This document shows positions 1-12,048 of a stretch of DNA of 64,000 nucleotides, piece after piece. The DNA is from Nageia nagi (taxonomy: Eukaryota; Pinophyta). Location: the NCBI GenBank assembly GCA_050084985.1, contig JBITNC010000001.1:144956001-145020000 (forward strand). The letters run 5' to 3'. The first letter of the stretch is position 1; each line of letters opens with the position of its first letter. The notes under the pieces were generated by a model. That model had not been told where the DNA came from, searched no databases, and saw nothing but the letters and a program-made list of their open reading frames with translations. A program made the translations under genes and the position numbers.

Positions 1-142
1 TACTATATCTAATTTGAAGAAATTAAATATTTTAATATAAATGTAAATGTAATAGAAATTATATATACAAACCTGAACAAACACTAAGACCTGGATAATC
101 ATGTATACTCCAACATAGTATGCCATACAATGTGAATGATCT

Positions 143-1170
143 TTATTGGATGGATCTACTTATGTCAATCACATTCTGAATTCCATTCCATATATGAATT
201 AGTTCATCAATTAATGGTTCAAGGTAGATATCCATATTTTTCAATTGATTTGGTCCAAGAACTAAAAGAGTTAACATTAAATATTCCTTTTTCAAGGACA
301 TCCATGGAGGTATGTTATAATTGAGTATAACAAAGGGACACACTGAATAATTAGATGATTGTATGGAATGTGGATTGACACCATAAATTGCTAAAACTAA
401 CCTAATACTTCTAGGTTCATCTCAAAATTTATCGGGCCACATATTTTCTATATGTGTCATTGCTCTAGAATCTTCAAGAATGCATAATACACTATCTTCA
501 CTTCTATTTTTTGCATGCCAGTCCATATATTGTACAAGTGAATCACACTTATACATTCTAATAAATCTATCAATAATTAGTAGATGATGAACAACCTTCA
601 AAGGAACATTTTTTTCCTGTAGTTCCTGGAAAATATCTATCTGCACCACACTTTGGACATACACTTAATTTTTCATATTTTTTTCTATATAACATTTAAT
701 CATTAACATAAGCATGGTATGAAACACATGGTACCCCTACATCCTTCAAAAATTTTCATGCTTTTCTACATGAATAAGGGAAGACATTATCACTTGGAAG
801 CAGTTTTTCATTTAGTAACCTATAATACAATAAAACCATAAAATTATTATGTATATAATAAACAAAGTTTGAAAAATGTTCAATAAATTTACAAAAAAAA
901 GTAAAAAATTATAAAAATAAATACATACTTCAGAAGATCATTGACACTTGTATCTAACCATCCATTTTTGGCCTTTAAATTCATGATAAGTAGGAGCACT
1001 TCCAACATGGAAATAGATGCTCCATTGTATAAAGGTGTTTTGGTAGCAGCATACATGTTATCATTTTCTAAATCACCTCCTCTTCCATAATCATGTGCAT
1101 GATGATTATTATTCATGTCTACATTTGTATCATCTTCATGTGTATAGATTAATTGAAATAAATCATGCAT
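143..1170 (-). pseudogene. CACTA (En/Spm) TNP2-type transposase relic
   Basis: Read right to left, this encodes the N-terminal half of a plant CACTA transposase of the TNP2 family, the enzyme that cuts and moves such elements. In order there are: the block ending MNLKAKNGWLDTSVNDLLK (~921-1170); LLPSDNVFPYS, then a YRKKYE...CPKCG zinc-ribbon-like motif (~640-830); the hallmark NVPLKVVHH...MDWHAKNRSED (422-664); and LKNMDIYLEPLIDEL (143-343). The order and spacing match the family. The frame is broken by in-frame stops (for example in the ~700-800 stretch) and by frame changes near 660 and 400, so no functional protein is made. It continues off the left edge. A broken SET-like coding region lies upstream on the same strand. 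Identification is firm from motifs; I saw no CACTA terminal inverted repeat. Confidence 0.88.
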
Positions 1171-1675
1171 TGCAATTTGTTATTGATCATGAGTGTTATA
1201 ATATCTTTCATCATTTTCACTATATGAATTCATGACTTGAATAGGAGCCATTGGATTTGTATTTGTAATGAATTGTACATATGCATCCCTACTTAATATA
1301 TTCTTTAGTTGCTTCTTTTTTTTCCAATGAATATTTTTTCAATGTAAGGTTGGCGTATAAGATACTATATTTGACTCATCTTATGTATTTGTTACAGTAT
1401 GATGTGCCTATGAAATTAATTACTACAAATAATTAATATAATAAAAAAAATAACTTTAACAAGTATTTGCATTATCCAATAAATAGATGTTAATAACTTT
1501 AACAAGTACATAAGTTTAAGTAAAAATTGCACAAAAACATGAGTATAAGTAAAAATATATCAAGAATTCCAACAATTATGTTCTTCAACAAACAACATCC
1601 CTTAAGGATCTTCAACAAAATAGCAAATAACATAGTTTAAAGTCATGATTGCATGTCGAGCACTACAAACATTAT
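1171..1675. other. AT-rich spacer, no gene seen
   Basis: This lies between the transposase relic and the SET-like region. It is AT-rich with short poly-A/T runs. It may be the intergenic part or an intron of one mobile element carrying both neighbours; nothing in it supports a gene. Confidence 0.5.
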
Positions 1676-2765
1676 TCAATTTCTACTACAATCTCTTTTT
1701 TCTTTACACTTTTGTCCTAGTTTAATAAATACATTTGGATCTCCTAAATCCATACGTCTCTTACATGCTAGAATATATTTATTGATGTTGTAATGCACTA
1801 AGATCTCATCACTAGGGTAAAGAGTTACAATAGGAGCCACACATACAAAACTTTTCATTTTTCTAGGCATAAAGTCATATTTATCATTTGCATATTCCAC
1901 AAAATCATAATTTGCTAGACTGCTTGTGCCTTTGGAGCTTGTTTATATATCCTACAATGTTTCCATTTATCTTAGGCCGACCATCAATGTACATACATTT
2001 TGCATCTTTTGTTTGTGATGTTGCATTTCCACACATACCATATTTAGCCATACTAAAGAAATATGATGTTATTATCCTCTAATCCGTAATATTGTAGATT
2101 GGCTCACAAAATGGCATTAATGGTTCTTTTTTAGTGAATGTACAAACTCGTACATTTGATAATATAAACAAGCCCATGCCTACATTAGGTATATTAGAAG
2201 GTTTAATCATATATGAATGACCATAACAAGTGAATTATTCAAAAGCTTTTGGCAAAGGTTTTCTAATTGGCCATGCACCATATGCCTTACGATCATAGGT
2301 AGACTTATATATATGTACAACATTATGTGTTAAATGAAAATTACCAACACTCTCATCTAGTAGCTTGATTGGCTCAACATTTAGTGGCTATAATCGATGA
2401 AGGCATCCTTCATTTCTTATTCTTGTACATTATTTTGCTCTATCTTCATATGATGAATCTACATATTCTAGCATTCTAACCTTAACATTCTTTTTTAGAT
2501 GTTCAACACATCTAGTAGTTTCAACTGGACCAATGGGATATTTCTTAACCATTAGAGGTAATGCTCCCTCTATATTAGGTAGACCATCATTTTCATGATA
2601 ATGTATTTTTGCATCTCCCCTTCGATGTTTTTCCCAACCCTTACATCTTAAAAAACCACATACAATAAGTGCTCTATAATAAAGAGTGATAGGGTCACTA
2701 AATCCTTCTATCGCATTTTCATCCATTAGTTCAGGTACTAGAAATGCACATCTTGTTCGGTACAA
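1676..2765 (-). pseudogene. degenerate SET-domain-like protein
   Basis: Translation of the minus strand gives an N-terminal block (2765-2430) that I do not recognise, containing CRW-like basic/aromatic stretches and a cysteine (GFLRCKGWEKHRRGD). After a stop comes a block like the start of a SET domain: PSNIPNVGMGLFI...PFCEPIYN (~2090-2220). Then MYIDGRPKINGNIVGYIN (~1955-2010) resembles the SET substrate-pocket motif, and APIVTLYPSDEILVHYN (~1780-1835) resembles its end. SET proteins methylate lysines, usually on histones. The usual N-H-S after Y-I is N-K-L here. Stops and one frameshift (~1913) break the frame, so it is a pseudogene or needs introns. Orientation and spacing suggest it travels with, or was captured by, the CACTA element downstream. 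The SET call is by motif order only and is moderate. Confidence 0.55.
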
Positions 2766-3047
2766 CTCTATGGCTACTTTATCTCTCCCAATTAATGACT
2801 TAATTGAGGTTAATAAGAATTTTAATCGAGCCTAATATAAATATCAATCCAAATAAGAAAATCCTTCATGAAAAAATATTTAATTAAATTAAACAGTAAT
2901 GCATGCCAATTAATTACCTCATGATCATCATCATCCTTTGAAGATGAAGATTGAAGATGATCCTGTAACATTATCTACAATATTAAGGAATTAATAAAAG
3001 CATATAATTTCATAAAAGTGAAAATTTAATTAATTTTAAATTTCTAC

Positions 3048-3260
3048 TTATCTAATAAAATTTGAGTATACATTCATAATATATACTTCATTTTCATCTA
3101 AAGATATGTCTATTCTCCTAGGATGAATGTTTGGTGCTATCTGGTCTTCATCATCTGATGATGAAATATCTATCCTCCTCTCACAAATTAATGGTGATAT
3201 AGGATCATCTTCAAATGAGACATCATTAACCCTTCTAGCCCTTGACATATTAATCACCAA
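3048..3260 (-). CDS. small acidic ORF, possible first exon of the SET-like gene
   Basis: A 70-residue open frame starting with ATG. It is rich in D, E and S and carries two similar blocks (...ICERRIDISSSDDEDQ... and ...IHPRRIDISLDENE...), so RRIDIS is repeated about 25 residues apart. It lies upstream of the SET-like blocks on the same strand. A single AT-rich gap with splice-like ends could link them, but I cannot prove that. Function is unknown. Acidic low-complexity N-termini are common in chromatin proteins. It could also be a chance ORF. Confidence 0.3.
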   Translation of the reverse strand: MVINMSRARRVNDVSFEDDPISPLICERRIDISSSDDEDQIAPNIHPRRIDISLDENEVYIMNVYSNFIR

Positions 3261-3329
3261 GCTAATGATGATGTCGATAACAATATCACTAACCTACCTC
3301 AACATTGAGCTATATAATTAAAAATCAAG

Positions 3330-4385
3330 GTTGTAAAAAATTAGAGTTTCAAAAAATTAGGGTTTAGAGTTTAGGGTTGTAAAAATTCCAAGTTTTAAAA
3401 AATTATGGTTGTAAAAAATCAATGTTGTAAAAAATTAGGGTTTAGGATTGTAAAAAATTAGAGTCTTAAAAAATTAGGGTTGTAAAAAATTACAATTGTA
3501 AAAAAATTAGGGTTGTAAAAAATCAAGGTTGTAATAAATTAGGGTTTAGGGTTGTAAATAATCAGTGTTAAAAAATTAGGTTTGTAAAAAAATTATAGTT
3601 GTAAAAATATCATGGTTGTAAAAAATCAAGGTTTTAAAAAATTAGGGTTGTACAAAATTAGGGTTGTAAAAAATCAAGGTTGTAAAAAAATAGGGTTGTA
3701 AAAAATTAAGGTTGTAAAAAACTAGGGTTGTAATAAATTAGGATTTAGGATTGTAAAAAATTAAAGTTTTAAAAAATTAGAGTTGTAAAAATTAAGCTTG
3801 TAAAAAATTATGCTTGTAAAAAAAATTAGGGTTGTAAAAAATTAGCAGTGTAATAAATTAGGGTTTAAGGTTGTAAAAAAATAGAGTTTTAAAAAATTAA
3901 GGTTGTAAAAAATTACAACTGTAAAAAAAATCAAGGTTTTAAAAAATTAGGGTTGTAAAAAATCAAGGTTGTAAAAAAATAGGGTTATAAAAAATCAAGG
4001 TTGTAAAAAACTAAGGTTGCAATAAATTAGGGTTTAAGGTTGTAAAAAAATAGAGTTTTAAAAAATTAGGGTTGTAAAAAATTATGATTGTAAAAAAATC
4101 AGGGTTGTAAAAAATCAAGGTTGTAAAAAATTAAGGTTATAATAAATTCAGGTTTAGGGTTGAAAAAAATTAGAGTTTTAAAAAATCACAATTGTAAAAA
4201 TTATGGTTGTAAAAAATTACAATTGTAAAAACAACAGGGTTGTAAAAAATTAGGGTTTTAAAAATTTAGGGTTGTACAAAATTAGGGTTGTAAATATAAT
4301 TAGGGTTATAAAAAATTAAAGTTGTAAAAATCAAGGTTATAAAAAATTAGGATTGTAAAAAATTAGGGTTTTAAAAAATTAGGGT
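3330..4385 (+). repeat. tandem array, about 16-bp GTTGTAAAAAATTAGG-type unit
   Basis: Dozens of imperfect copies of a unit close to GGTTGTAAAAAATTAGG, alternating with GGTTGTAAAAAATCAAG and occasional GGGTTTAGG pieces. Because the unit ends in TTAGGGTT, it looks like a telomere heptamer fused to an A-rich spacer and then amplified. Units differ by single bases and by A-run length. It grades directly into the TTTAGGG-rich zone on its right. No coding potential. Confidence 0.9.
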
Positions 4386-6285
4386 TGTACAAAATTAAGG
4401 TTTACTATTTAGGGTTTATGGTTTAGGATGCAAGGTTTAGGGTTTAGGGTTTACAATGCAAGGTTTAGGGTTTAGGGTTTATGATGAAGGGTTTAGGGTT
4501 TAGGATGTAGGGTTTAGGGTTTATGATGCACTATTTAAGGTTCAAGGTTTAAGGTTTATGGTTGAGGATTTATGATGAAGGGTTTAGGATATAGAGTTTA
4601 GGATGCAAGGTTTAGGGTTTATGATGTAAGGTTTAGGGTTTAGGATGTAAGGTTTAAGGTTTATGATGTAGGGTTTAGGATTTATGATGTAGGGTTTAGG
4701 GTTTAGGATGTAGGGTTCAGGGTTTATGATGTAGGGTTTAGGGTTTAGGGTTGAAGGTTTATGGTTTAGGGTTTATGATGAAGGGTTTAACATTTATAAT
4801 GTAAGGTTTAGGGTTTAAGGTTTATAATACAATGTTTAGGGTTTATGATGTAGGGTTTAGGGTTTATAATGTAGGGTTTAGGGTTTATGATGAAGAGTTT
4901 AGGGTTTAGGATGCAAGGTTTAGGGTTTAGGGTTTATGGTTTAGGGTTTATGATGAAGGGTTTAGGATGTAGGATTTAGGGCTTATGATGCAAGGTTTAT
5001 GGTTTATGATGTAGGGTTTATGGTTTAAGATGCAAGGTTTAGGGTTTATGATGTAGGGTTTAGGGTTTATGATATAGGGTTTAGGGTTTAGGATGTAGGG
5101 TTTATGGTTTATGATGCATGGTTTAGGGTTAAAGGTTTAGGGTTTAGGGTTTATGATGAAGGGTTTAGGATTTAAGGTTTATAATGCAAGGTTTAGGGTT
5201 TACAATGCAAGGTTTAGGGTTTATGATGTAGGGTTTAGGGTTTATGATGCAAGGTTTAGGTTTTATGATGAAGGATTTAAGATGTAGCATGTAAGGTTTA
5301 TGATGCAAGGTTTAAGGTTTATGGTTTGAGGTTTATGGTTTAGGGTTTATGATGTAGTGTTTAGGATGTAGTGTTTAGGTTTATAATGCAAGGTTTAGGG
5401 TTTACAATGCAAGGTTTAGGGTTTATGATGTAGGGTTTAGGGTTTATGATGTAGGGTTTAGGGTTTATGATGCAAGGTTTAGGTTTTATGATGAAGGATT
5501 TTAGGATGTAGCATGTAAGGTTTATGATGTAAGGTTTAGGGTTTATGGTTTGAGGTTTATGATTTAGGGTTTAGGGTTTATGATGAAGGGTTTAGGATGT
5601 AGTGTTTAGGATGTAGGGTCTATGATGCAAGGCTTAAGGTTTATGATGTAGGGTTTAGGGTTTACGATGCAAGGTTTAGGGTTTATGATGTAGGGTTTAG
5701 GGTTTATGATGTAGGGTTTAGGGTTTAGGGTTGAAGGTTTATGGTTAATGGTTTATGATGAAGGGTTTAGGGTTTATGATGTATGCTTTAGGTTTTAGGG
5801 TTTATAATGCAAGGTTTAGGGTTTATGATGTAGGATTTAGTGTTTATGATGCAAGGTTTAGGGTTTATGTTGAAGGGTTTAAGGTTTAGGATGTAGGGTT
5901 TAGGGTTTATGATGTAGGGTTTAGGGTTTTGGGTCTAAGGTTTATGGTTTAGGGTTTATGAAAAAGGGTGTATGATGTAAGGTTTAAGATGTAGGGTATA
6001 GGGTTTATGATTTAGGGTTTAGGGTTTATGATGTAGAGTTTAGGGTTTAGGGTTTATGATGTAGAGTTTAGGGTTTAGGATGTAGGGTTTAGGGTTTATG
6101 ATGTAGAGTTTATGGTTTAAGGTTTACAATGTAGAGTTTAGGGTTTATGATGTAGGGTTTAGGGTTTAAGGTTTATGGTTTAGGGCTTATGATGAAGGGT
6201 TTAAGGTTTATGATGCAGGGTTTAGCATTTAGGGTTTATGGTGTAGGTTTTAAGGTTTAGGGGGTATGATGTAAGGTTGAGGGTT
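4386..6285 (+). repeat. interstitial telomere-like array (TTTAGGG-derived)
   Basis: About 1.9 kb of degenerate plant-type telomere repeats. Runs of GGTTTAGGGTTTA are interrupted at short intervals by TGATGTA, TGATGCA or TGATGAA, giving composite units of about 20-25 bp such as GGGTTTAGGGTTTATGATGTA. The G-rich strand is the given strand throughout. The copies are divergent and bounded by ordinary sequence, so this is an internal array rather than a chromosome end. Long interstitial arrays of this kind are known from conifer chromosomes. Confidence 0.93.
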
Positions 6286-6679
6286 TAGATCTTATCTCTT
6301 CAATAATTATACTTCTTTAGAGTGAGGTACCCATAAGGTGGTGCAATACAAGACTTACGTGGGAATACACTTAGGGGTTGGCACAACCTAAGTTATCAGC
6401 TAACTATCTAGGGGTGTTGGCATTACCTTGGATTACCCTAACACCACCATTAGATCTTTAAGATCCCACTATAGTTATTGATGAAGGAATCCTTGGTGCA
6501 CGCTTTACTACATTATGAATATTGAGCTCTAAAGCATCATTCCTTAGCAAAAATATTGTAATTGAAGTTCACCACCATTTTTATATTCAAATATAATTAC
6601 ATTATTTTTCTATACTCTCCTTATGCTTATTCGTTAGATATCTAACATAATTATAAGTGTGTGATTGCATAATTGAATA
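6286..6679. other. unassigned spacer between array and gypsy LTR
   Basis: About 0.4 kb of non-repetitive, moderately AT-rich sequence with no open frame of note and no recognised motif. It may be the flank into which the gypsy element to the right inserted. Confidence 0.5.
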
Positions 6680-7896
6680 TGAAATCCCCCTTGTACAATT
6701 ATAATTAATTATGGAATCCAATGAATTCCCCATTTTATATAATTAATTATTTAATTATATTTTTTTAATTAGTACTTAGGATAGAAGACTTAATGGGTCG
6801 TTGGACCCCACTATGAGCCCCATGTGGGACATCTCCCTCCCAGTATAGTTTAGTATATTTTAATGTACTTGGAGATCATGAAATATGATTATGGGAATCC
6901 TAAGTTCTATTTAGCACTTAAAGCATGGATGATCATTTAATGACCTCAACATTGAGATTAGGAGAACTTGTACACATGCGTCAGCCTTAGGGAGACTTTT
7001 AGATGCCCACATTGGCCCATGAAACCCACATTTTTACCTAGATGCCCATGCATGCCTCCTTGATCCACACATGAATCCTTAAGCCCATGTTGAGCTTAAG
7101 GACCCAAGTGGGGCATAAGGGAGGTCTAGATATCCATGTTGGGTTTGGAGTGATTCCTAGGTGTTATCGTTGGGGTTTGAGGGGACTGGGTGATGACTTT
7201 GAGGTGAGATCCAAATCTAGGAAAGCTATATTAGCCCTTGGATCATCATTATTAGATATACTAATTTGATATTCTTCTCATACTATCCAAAGGATAAAAT
7301 TCTTAATGCAACACTAAGTAAGATCCTTAGTTGCAACATCTAAGAGGGTTGATAGGCTAGTGGATTCTGTTAATCTATGGCTTTGGTAGGTGTAGTACCC
7401 TATCCTATATGATGGTATTCCAAGGTTGAGCTTCTACCATTCAGTTGGTCGCTAGGGTTTGAGGAGGGCTCCTTTGGTGGAGAGGATTTAGATTCTAAGG
7501 GGGCAAGATTGTCCCATACATCATTCATCTATCTAGTAATGAGAGATATACATTATTCCCTAGTTATCTCCTTAGAGGCTAATGTCCATCCCTTGGGGCT
7601 TGCTATTGTATAATTAATCATTATTTAACTTCAATATAATCATTAGGCAATTAGATCTTAATATTTATCTTGCATATGATTTCATATTGCAATGTTATGG
7701 TGTATTTACTCTTTCATGCATGTTATAGTTAGACATTAGCATTATGAGTTATTGTAATTGCTTGTATCTTGCACTCTAATCCTAAAATTGGTAAAATGAG
7801 GTGTTGAATGATGTTTATGCCCTTTTGGTCCAAATGTGGGAGTTAAATTTAAAGAATTTGCTTATTTATTTGAGAAATTACATTAGTACCTTTACA
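6680..7896 (+). mobile_element. Ty3/gypsy 5' LTR
   Basis: It starts TGAAATCCCCC and ends TTTACA, and is followed at once by a primer-binding-like site. It closely resembles the solo LTR at 51,813-52,948: shared blocks include GATAGAAGACTTAATGGGTC, the GGACCCCACT...GGGACATC block and the CCCACATTGGCCCATGA modules. It also matches the LTR start at 23,884. The flanking 5 bp (GAATA left, GTGCT right) do not match, as expected for a 5' LTR followed by an interior. No matching 3' LTR was found nearby. Confidence 0.78.
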
Positions 7897-7897
7897 G

Positions 7898-7909
7898 TGC
7901 TATCAAAGC
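7898..7909 (+). promoter_or_regulatory. gypsy primer-binding site (degenerate)
   Basis: TGCTATCAAAGC lies one base after the LTR end. It differs at two positions from TGGTATCAGAGC, the site complementary to the 3' end of initiator methionine tRNA that is intact in Gypsy-3 at 61,821-61,832. This supports calling 6,680-7,896 a 5' LTR. Confidence 0.65.
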
Positions 7910-9587
7910 TTAGATCTAGCTAGCCTATGTGGTTAAGATCTAGCTAGAGATAAATTAAACTAGTAGATTGGGAGGTCCTAGACTTAAAAGGCTAATTTCA
8001 AGGTCAAAATGATAGTTTTTTGAAAAAAGTTTGAATTCCTATGCTAAGTCATCTAGGGTTTGGAGAATATATCTATGGATCTGAAGGTTGTTTCCAAGTA
8101 TAAAAAGTCTTGATCTATTATCCTGGCTAATTAGAAAAATTTAATATGAAGATTTCATATTTTTGAGCTAAGGTTTTGAAGACTATGGAATCATGGTGAC
8201 AAATAGATAAGTATGATGAGCTCATACATCTCTATATATCATTGACCACATAAATGTAGCAGCAAACTGAGAAGATAAATGCATTTTTCCAAAGAGACTC
8301 CCTAAGAAGAGACATTGGGGGTTACATCAACCCTAGATCACTATAATCTATCTATATGAAAGAGTGTGGATAAAATGACATCAAATCCAAATAAGGTTTC
8401 AAATATCAAGATACTCTTCATGCAAAAAGCATAAGTCAACATTCTCCACCATCATGTTCACCTCCACCATGGTCACAAAACTACTAAGGAATAATTTTAA
8501 GGGAATCAAGAGGAATTTAAGAGATTCCTAGATTCGATGGAGAGGATAGATAAGGAGTCTTGGTATCATACGTTGGACATAAAGGAAGTCTAGTGCCCCA
8601 CATTGGACATAAAGAAGTCTTGGCACCCAAGGCTGAACCAAGAAGAGGTTTAGCATCCCACATTGAGCACCAAGGAGCTTGGGCACCCAACATTAGACAA
8701 AAAGGAGAATTAGCAAAGGAATAATCTAAGATCGACCATGTTTACACCCCAAAAAGGTATGAGAGCAATTATGATTTCTATGATAATAATTCAAAACTTT
8801 TGCATGGTGTTGTTAAAAGTAATAATATTGGAAAGAAAGAGGAAAGAGCCATTGTTGTTTCAGATTTGATTTTTAAAAATAGTAGTGAAGAAGGTGAAGA
8901 TGGATTTGAATCTAACATGGAGGAAGATAAAGATTGCAAAAAAGAGAATGTTATTTTAGATCTTGAAAAATTAGAAATCATTGTATCACTACATGAGATA
9001 TGTCAAGTGGAGCTATAAGATGTTTCCTTCAAAATGCAATCACCTCCAATTGTTAAGAATGTACTGAAGAACAAGAAGCTTGATGTAGATGTGAATGTTG
9101 AAAATTTTTAATCATATTATGGGTATGCACATACTAGTTTCATACCTTTGGTTTCAAGGTGTGATGTGTGGAAAGAATCAATTCTTCATGTGAATTGCAA
9201 TATTCTTCTAACTCCATGGGATCCGAGTGTGTTAGCAAATGGGAGATTAATAAGTTGGAGGTGATCATGGGGAATGAAAATCAAAGCATGAAGGTTTCTA
9301 AATCAGCCTTACAAGAGAAAATGAAAATAATTTTAGCTTATGATGAAAGACTTAATGGTCCTTGGAACCACTTGGATATTTGGCACATGACATGGGGAAA
9401 TGGCCTTACTTATTTTAGTTCACTTTGGTTGTTTGTGTGTTTGCATAAATCCATAGCCTCACTTGAAGGATTTAAACATGAGAAGGACATCATATTTTCT
9501 CATGACACATTTACTTGTAGCCAAGACATCAAGAAGAAGGGAGATACACTTGTTGATTTTTGTGATCATTATGTTCCTAAAAATTAA
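7910..9587 (+). pseudogene. degenerate interior of the gypsy element
   Basis: This follows the primer-binding site. From ~8,560 to 8,710 it repeats a unit like CCCACATTGGACATAAAGAAG, which translates as PTLD-x-K and matches a coding repeat in Gypsy-3 (59,200-59,500, opposite strand). Beyond that are two open stretches, 8,800-9,018 (acidic, with EEGEDGFESNMEEDKD) and 9,168-9,587. I recognise neither as gag, protease, reverse transcriptase or integrase. Their position suggests remnants of an element-encoded protein. No intact enzyme domain is present. Confidence 0.45.
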
Positions 9588-10792
9588 TCATTATTTGGAG
9601 TAAGGAATCATGCCATTTTAGAAGTTACTTTTCTGCTCCAAAAGGCTACAATATATGGGGATAACTCATGCACTAATAGGAGGTTTTACTCTCCATTTTT
9701 GTGCTTGGTATGGGCTAATTTATAAGGGAAATATTTAGATCTAATTTCATTTTTATTTAAGCTGAGTTGGTACATTTTAAGGGTAGTATTTGATAGGGGA
9801 AGATGGAAGACTATTTAGGATACTTTGTCCACATATGATCCTCATGGTTTCTGTAACAACCCTGTTGTACCTTAAAATTAGAATCTCTATAATGAATCAC
9901 CAAATCTCTTTATGGTTCGATTATCATCAAAGAATTTAAATGTAAATAAGATCATGATATGACTAGTAATACATTGATATATACAATATCTTTGACAAAA
10001 TGATGTTGGCTTTCAGATTTTTTGTGACACAAGTTATGGGTCAACTTAATGAGATAATCAATATGGAGATCCTAAGGAGCCAAAATGAGTGGTTACGATA
10101 ATAGATTGGTAAGAGCAAGGAAATGAGTAGCATTGAATTGCTAACAGACTAATAAATATCCTTCGTAGATCATATACTTGCACATCATAATTTTATGTTT
10201 CGATCCTTGTGATATGTGTGATGCTTATGTATGTGTGAGTGTGCACTAACGAAGCTTACCTTACAATATGGGGAGGCCTTCGCAGGTAAATATTATGCTA
10301 AGAATGTGGTGTATTTTCTTGAATTGGTTTAAAAAATAAAAATTGGTAATTTTTCAAATAAGGAATATTCAACCCATTCAAATTTTAAATTTTTACTAAT
10401 GAAATTTATTTTACAACAATAAAAATTTAAGAGAAACATAAATTCTAAGGTTAAAGGATTTCTTATCATTTCATGGGGCTTACAAGGCTATTTTGGTGCT
10501 TTGCTAAAATAATTGAGAAAAACACCCCACACAACTTGTCCCTTTTTGTTAGGTGCAACATGATTGACAAAATATTTTGTTACCTAATGTTAGGTGTGAA
10601 ATTAATTTTGGATGGAATGAGAGCCTACAAACAAAATTTTCCCAAACCGCTCACAAAAAAAATAAAAACCCCACACCCTACGTATTAATTTGGTAGGATA
10701 TATAAATAGTAATTGCTTTGCATGGATTATACCACCTTTAGATTATAAATACTTGGAGAACTTTAGAAAAAGAGGGAGATGTCTCTCTCCTC
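9588..10792. other. unassigned, possibly part of another LTR
   Basis: No gene is visible. Near 9,855 the sequence TGTAACAACCCTGTTGT follows a purine-rich stretch (GGGGAAGATGGAAGA), which looks like a polypurine tract followed by an LTR start. If so, Copia-1 inserted into that LTR and its rest should continue after 19,097. I could not find the LTR end, so this stays a suggestion. Confidence 0.35.
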
Positions 10793-10797
10793 CATTT
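10793..10797. repeat. target-site duplication of Copia-1 (left copy)
   Basis: CATTT directly before the left LTR is repeated exactly at 19,093-19,097 directly after the right LTR. A 5-bp duplication is the normal scar of LTR-retrotransposon integration. Confidence 0.9.
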
Positions 10798-11301
10798 TGT
10801 GAGAATTGAAATATAACATAAACAATCCTAAACTACCAAGATCTCATGAAAGCTTAATCTCACATTTAAATAACTCAAATAAGATAATATCACAAATATA
10901 ACGCAAGATGTAAAGTGGTTCCTCCAATTAGGAGTACATCCACTAACTAGATCTCACTTCATTCACAAACTTGAATCTCTTACAATTCTCCTAATCTCAT
11001 CTCCTAAACACTATCCTATAACATAACTTTACTCCATAAATTGGTGTATAATCACAAAGAGGGAGCTTTCTATTTATAAGCCAACATCCCTTTTTGGATT
11101 ACTTTTTTACCCAATATACAAATGCATGATATGCAACTCCATTTTACACAAGGGGCATACTTATGAAATGGAGTGTAGGATAAGTTACATTATCATATTC
11201 ACTTAAATACTTAAAGTATATAATGATACCCTTAAGTATTAGTGAATTTACAAAGAGGATTATTACAAAACCTTTACAATAATGCATTATACATTCCAAC
11301 A
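10798..11301 (-). repeat. Copia-1 3' LTR
   Basis: 504 bp. On the plus strand it begins TGTGAGAATTG and ends CATTCCAACA. It contains TATTTATAAG at 11,071-11,080, which on the element's strand reads CTTATAAATA, a TATA box conserved in all three LTR copies of this family in the window (18,861-18,870 and 28,579-28,587). Confidence 0.93.
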
Positions 11302-11310
11302 CTCCCTCTT
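11302..11310 (-). promoter_or_regulatory. Copia-1 polypurine tract
   Basis: On the minus strand AAGAGGGAG directly precedes the 3' LTR. This is the usual place and composition for the second-strand primer. The same tract (AAGGGGGAG) precedes the Copia-2 LTR at 28,297-28,305. Confidence 0.85.
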
Positions 11311-12048
11311 AATGTAATATTGGGATAGAACAAATAAGAGAGAATAAGAAAAGAGAGTAAAAGAGTTCTCCTCCAAACAAATACAATCGAAGATGAAATT
11401 TTTTTACATATTTATGAAGCAAGCAAGATCTAGTTTGAGACTCACTACTTTACCATTTTAATAGATGGTTTACAATACAATCATTAAACATAATCGATTT
11501 CAATGTACATAAAGTAGTCATCCAACTAGAAGTCATTATGAGTCTCCATGAGCTTGCACATTCGAAGTAAGTAACCTACAATCTCAAGAGAACCTGCAAG
11601 TCATAAGCAACTCAAACAACAAGATCAGTTAGATGCAATACAATCATATCAACAAGGATAGGTGTATCAAATAATATCATCATAATCTAATCAATGGTGC
11701 ACTATAAGTCATCACAAAGATGATAAGACAAAACTCATAGTCACCTACTGTATATAAAATATGTGTTGATTATCATTAAAAAATAGAGCAAAATAAAATG
11801 CACATATGAGTTCCTCATATATGGATAATTGAATAGTGACAAAATACACATGCAAGTTCTTCACACATGGATAATTGAACAGTGCTAGATTGGCCAACCT
11901 TTTTCTCTAAAAACTTTATACAATAAGTTCCTCATGCAAAGAAAACTTACCAGGAAGGTGTATAATAAAATCAACACTATACAACATAAAATCCTCCTAG
12001 GGGTGAAGTTGTCATCATAAACATGAATTCAACATAAGAATTCAAACT
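11311..12048 (-). other. Copia-1 3' non-coding region with imperfect repeats
   Basis: About 740 bp between the pol stop and the polypurine tract. Around 11,800-11,885 an imperfect unit (AGTTCCTCATATATGGATAATTGAATAGTG and relatives) occurs at least twice. Copia-2 has three copies of a comparable ~60-70-bp unit in the same place. No gene. Confidence 0.6.

Noticed and set aside
3330-6285. A true chromosome end
   Set aside because: The telomere-like units are degenerate, mixed with other heptamers and bounded by ordinary sequence on both sides.
3330-6285. CRISPR-like array
   Set aside because: There are no constant repeats with unique spacers; the whole stretch is a degenerate tandem array in a plant genome.
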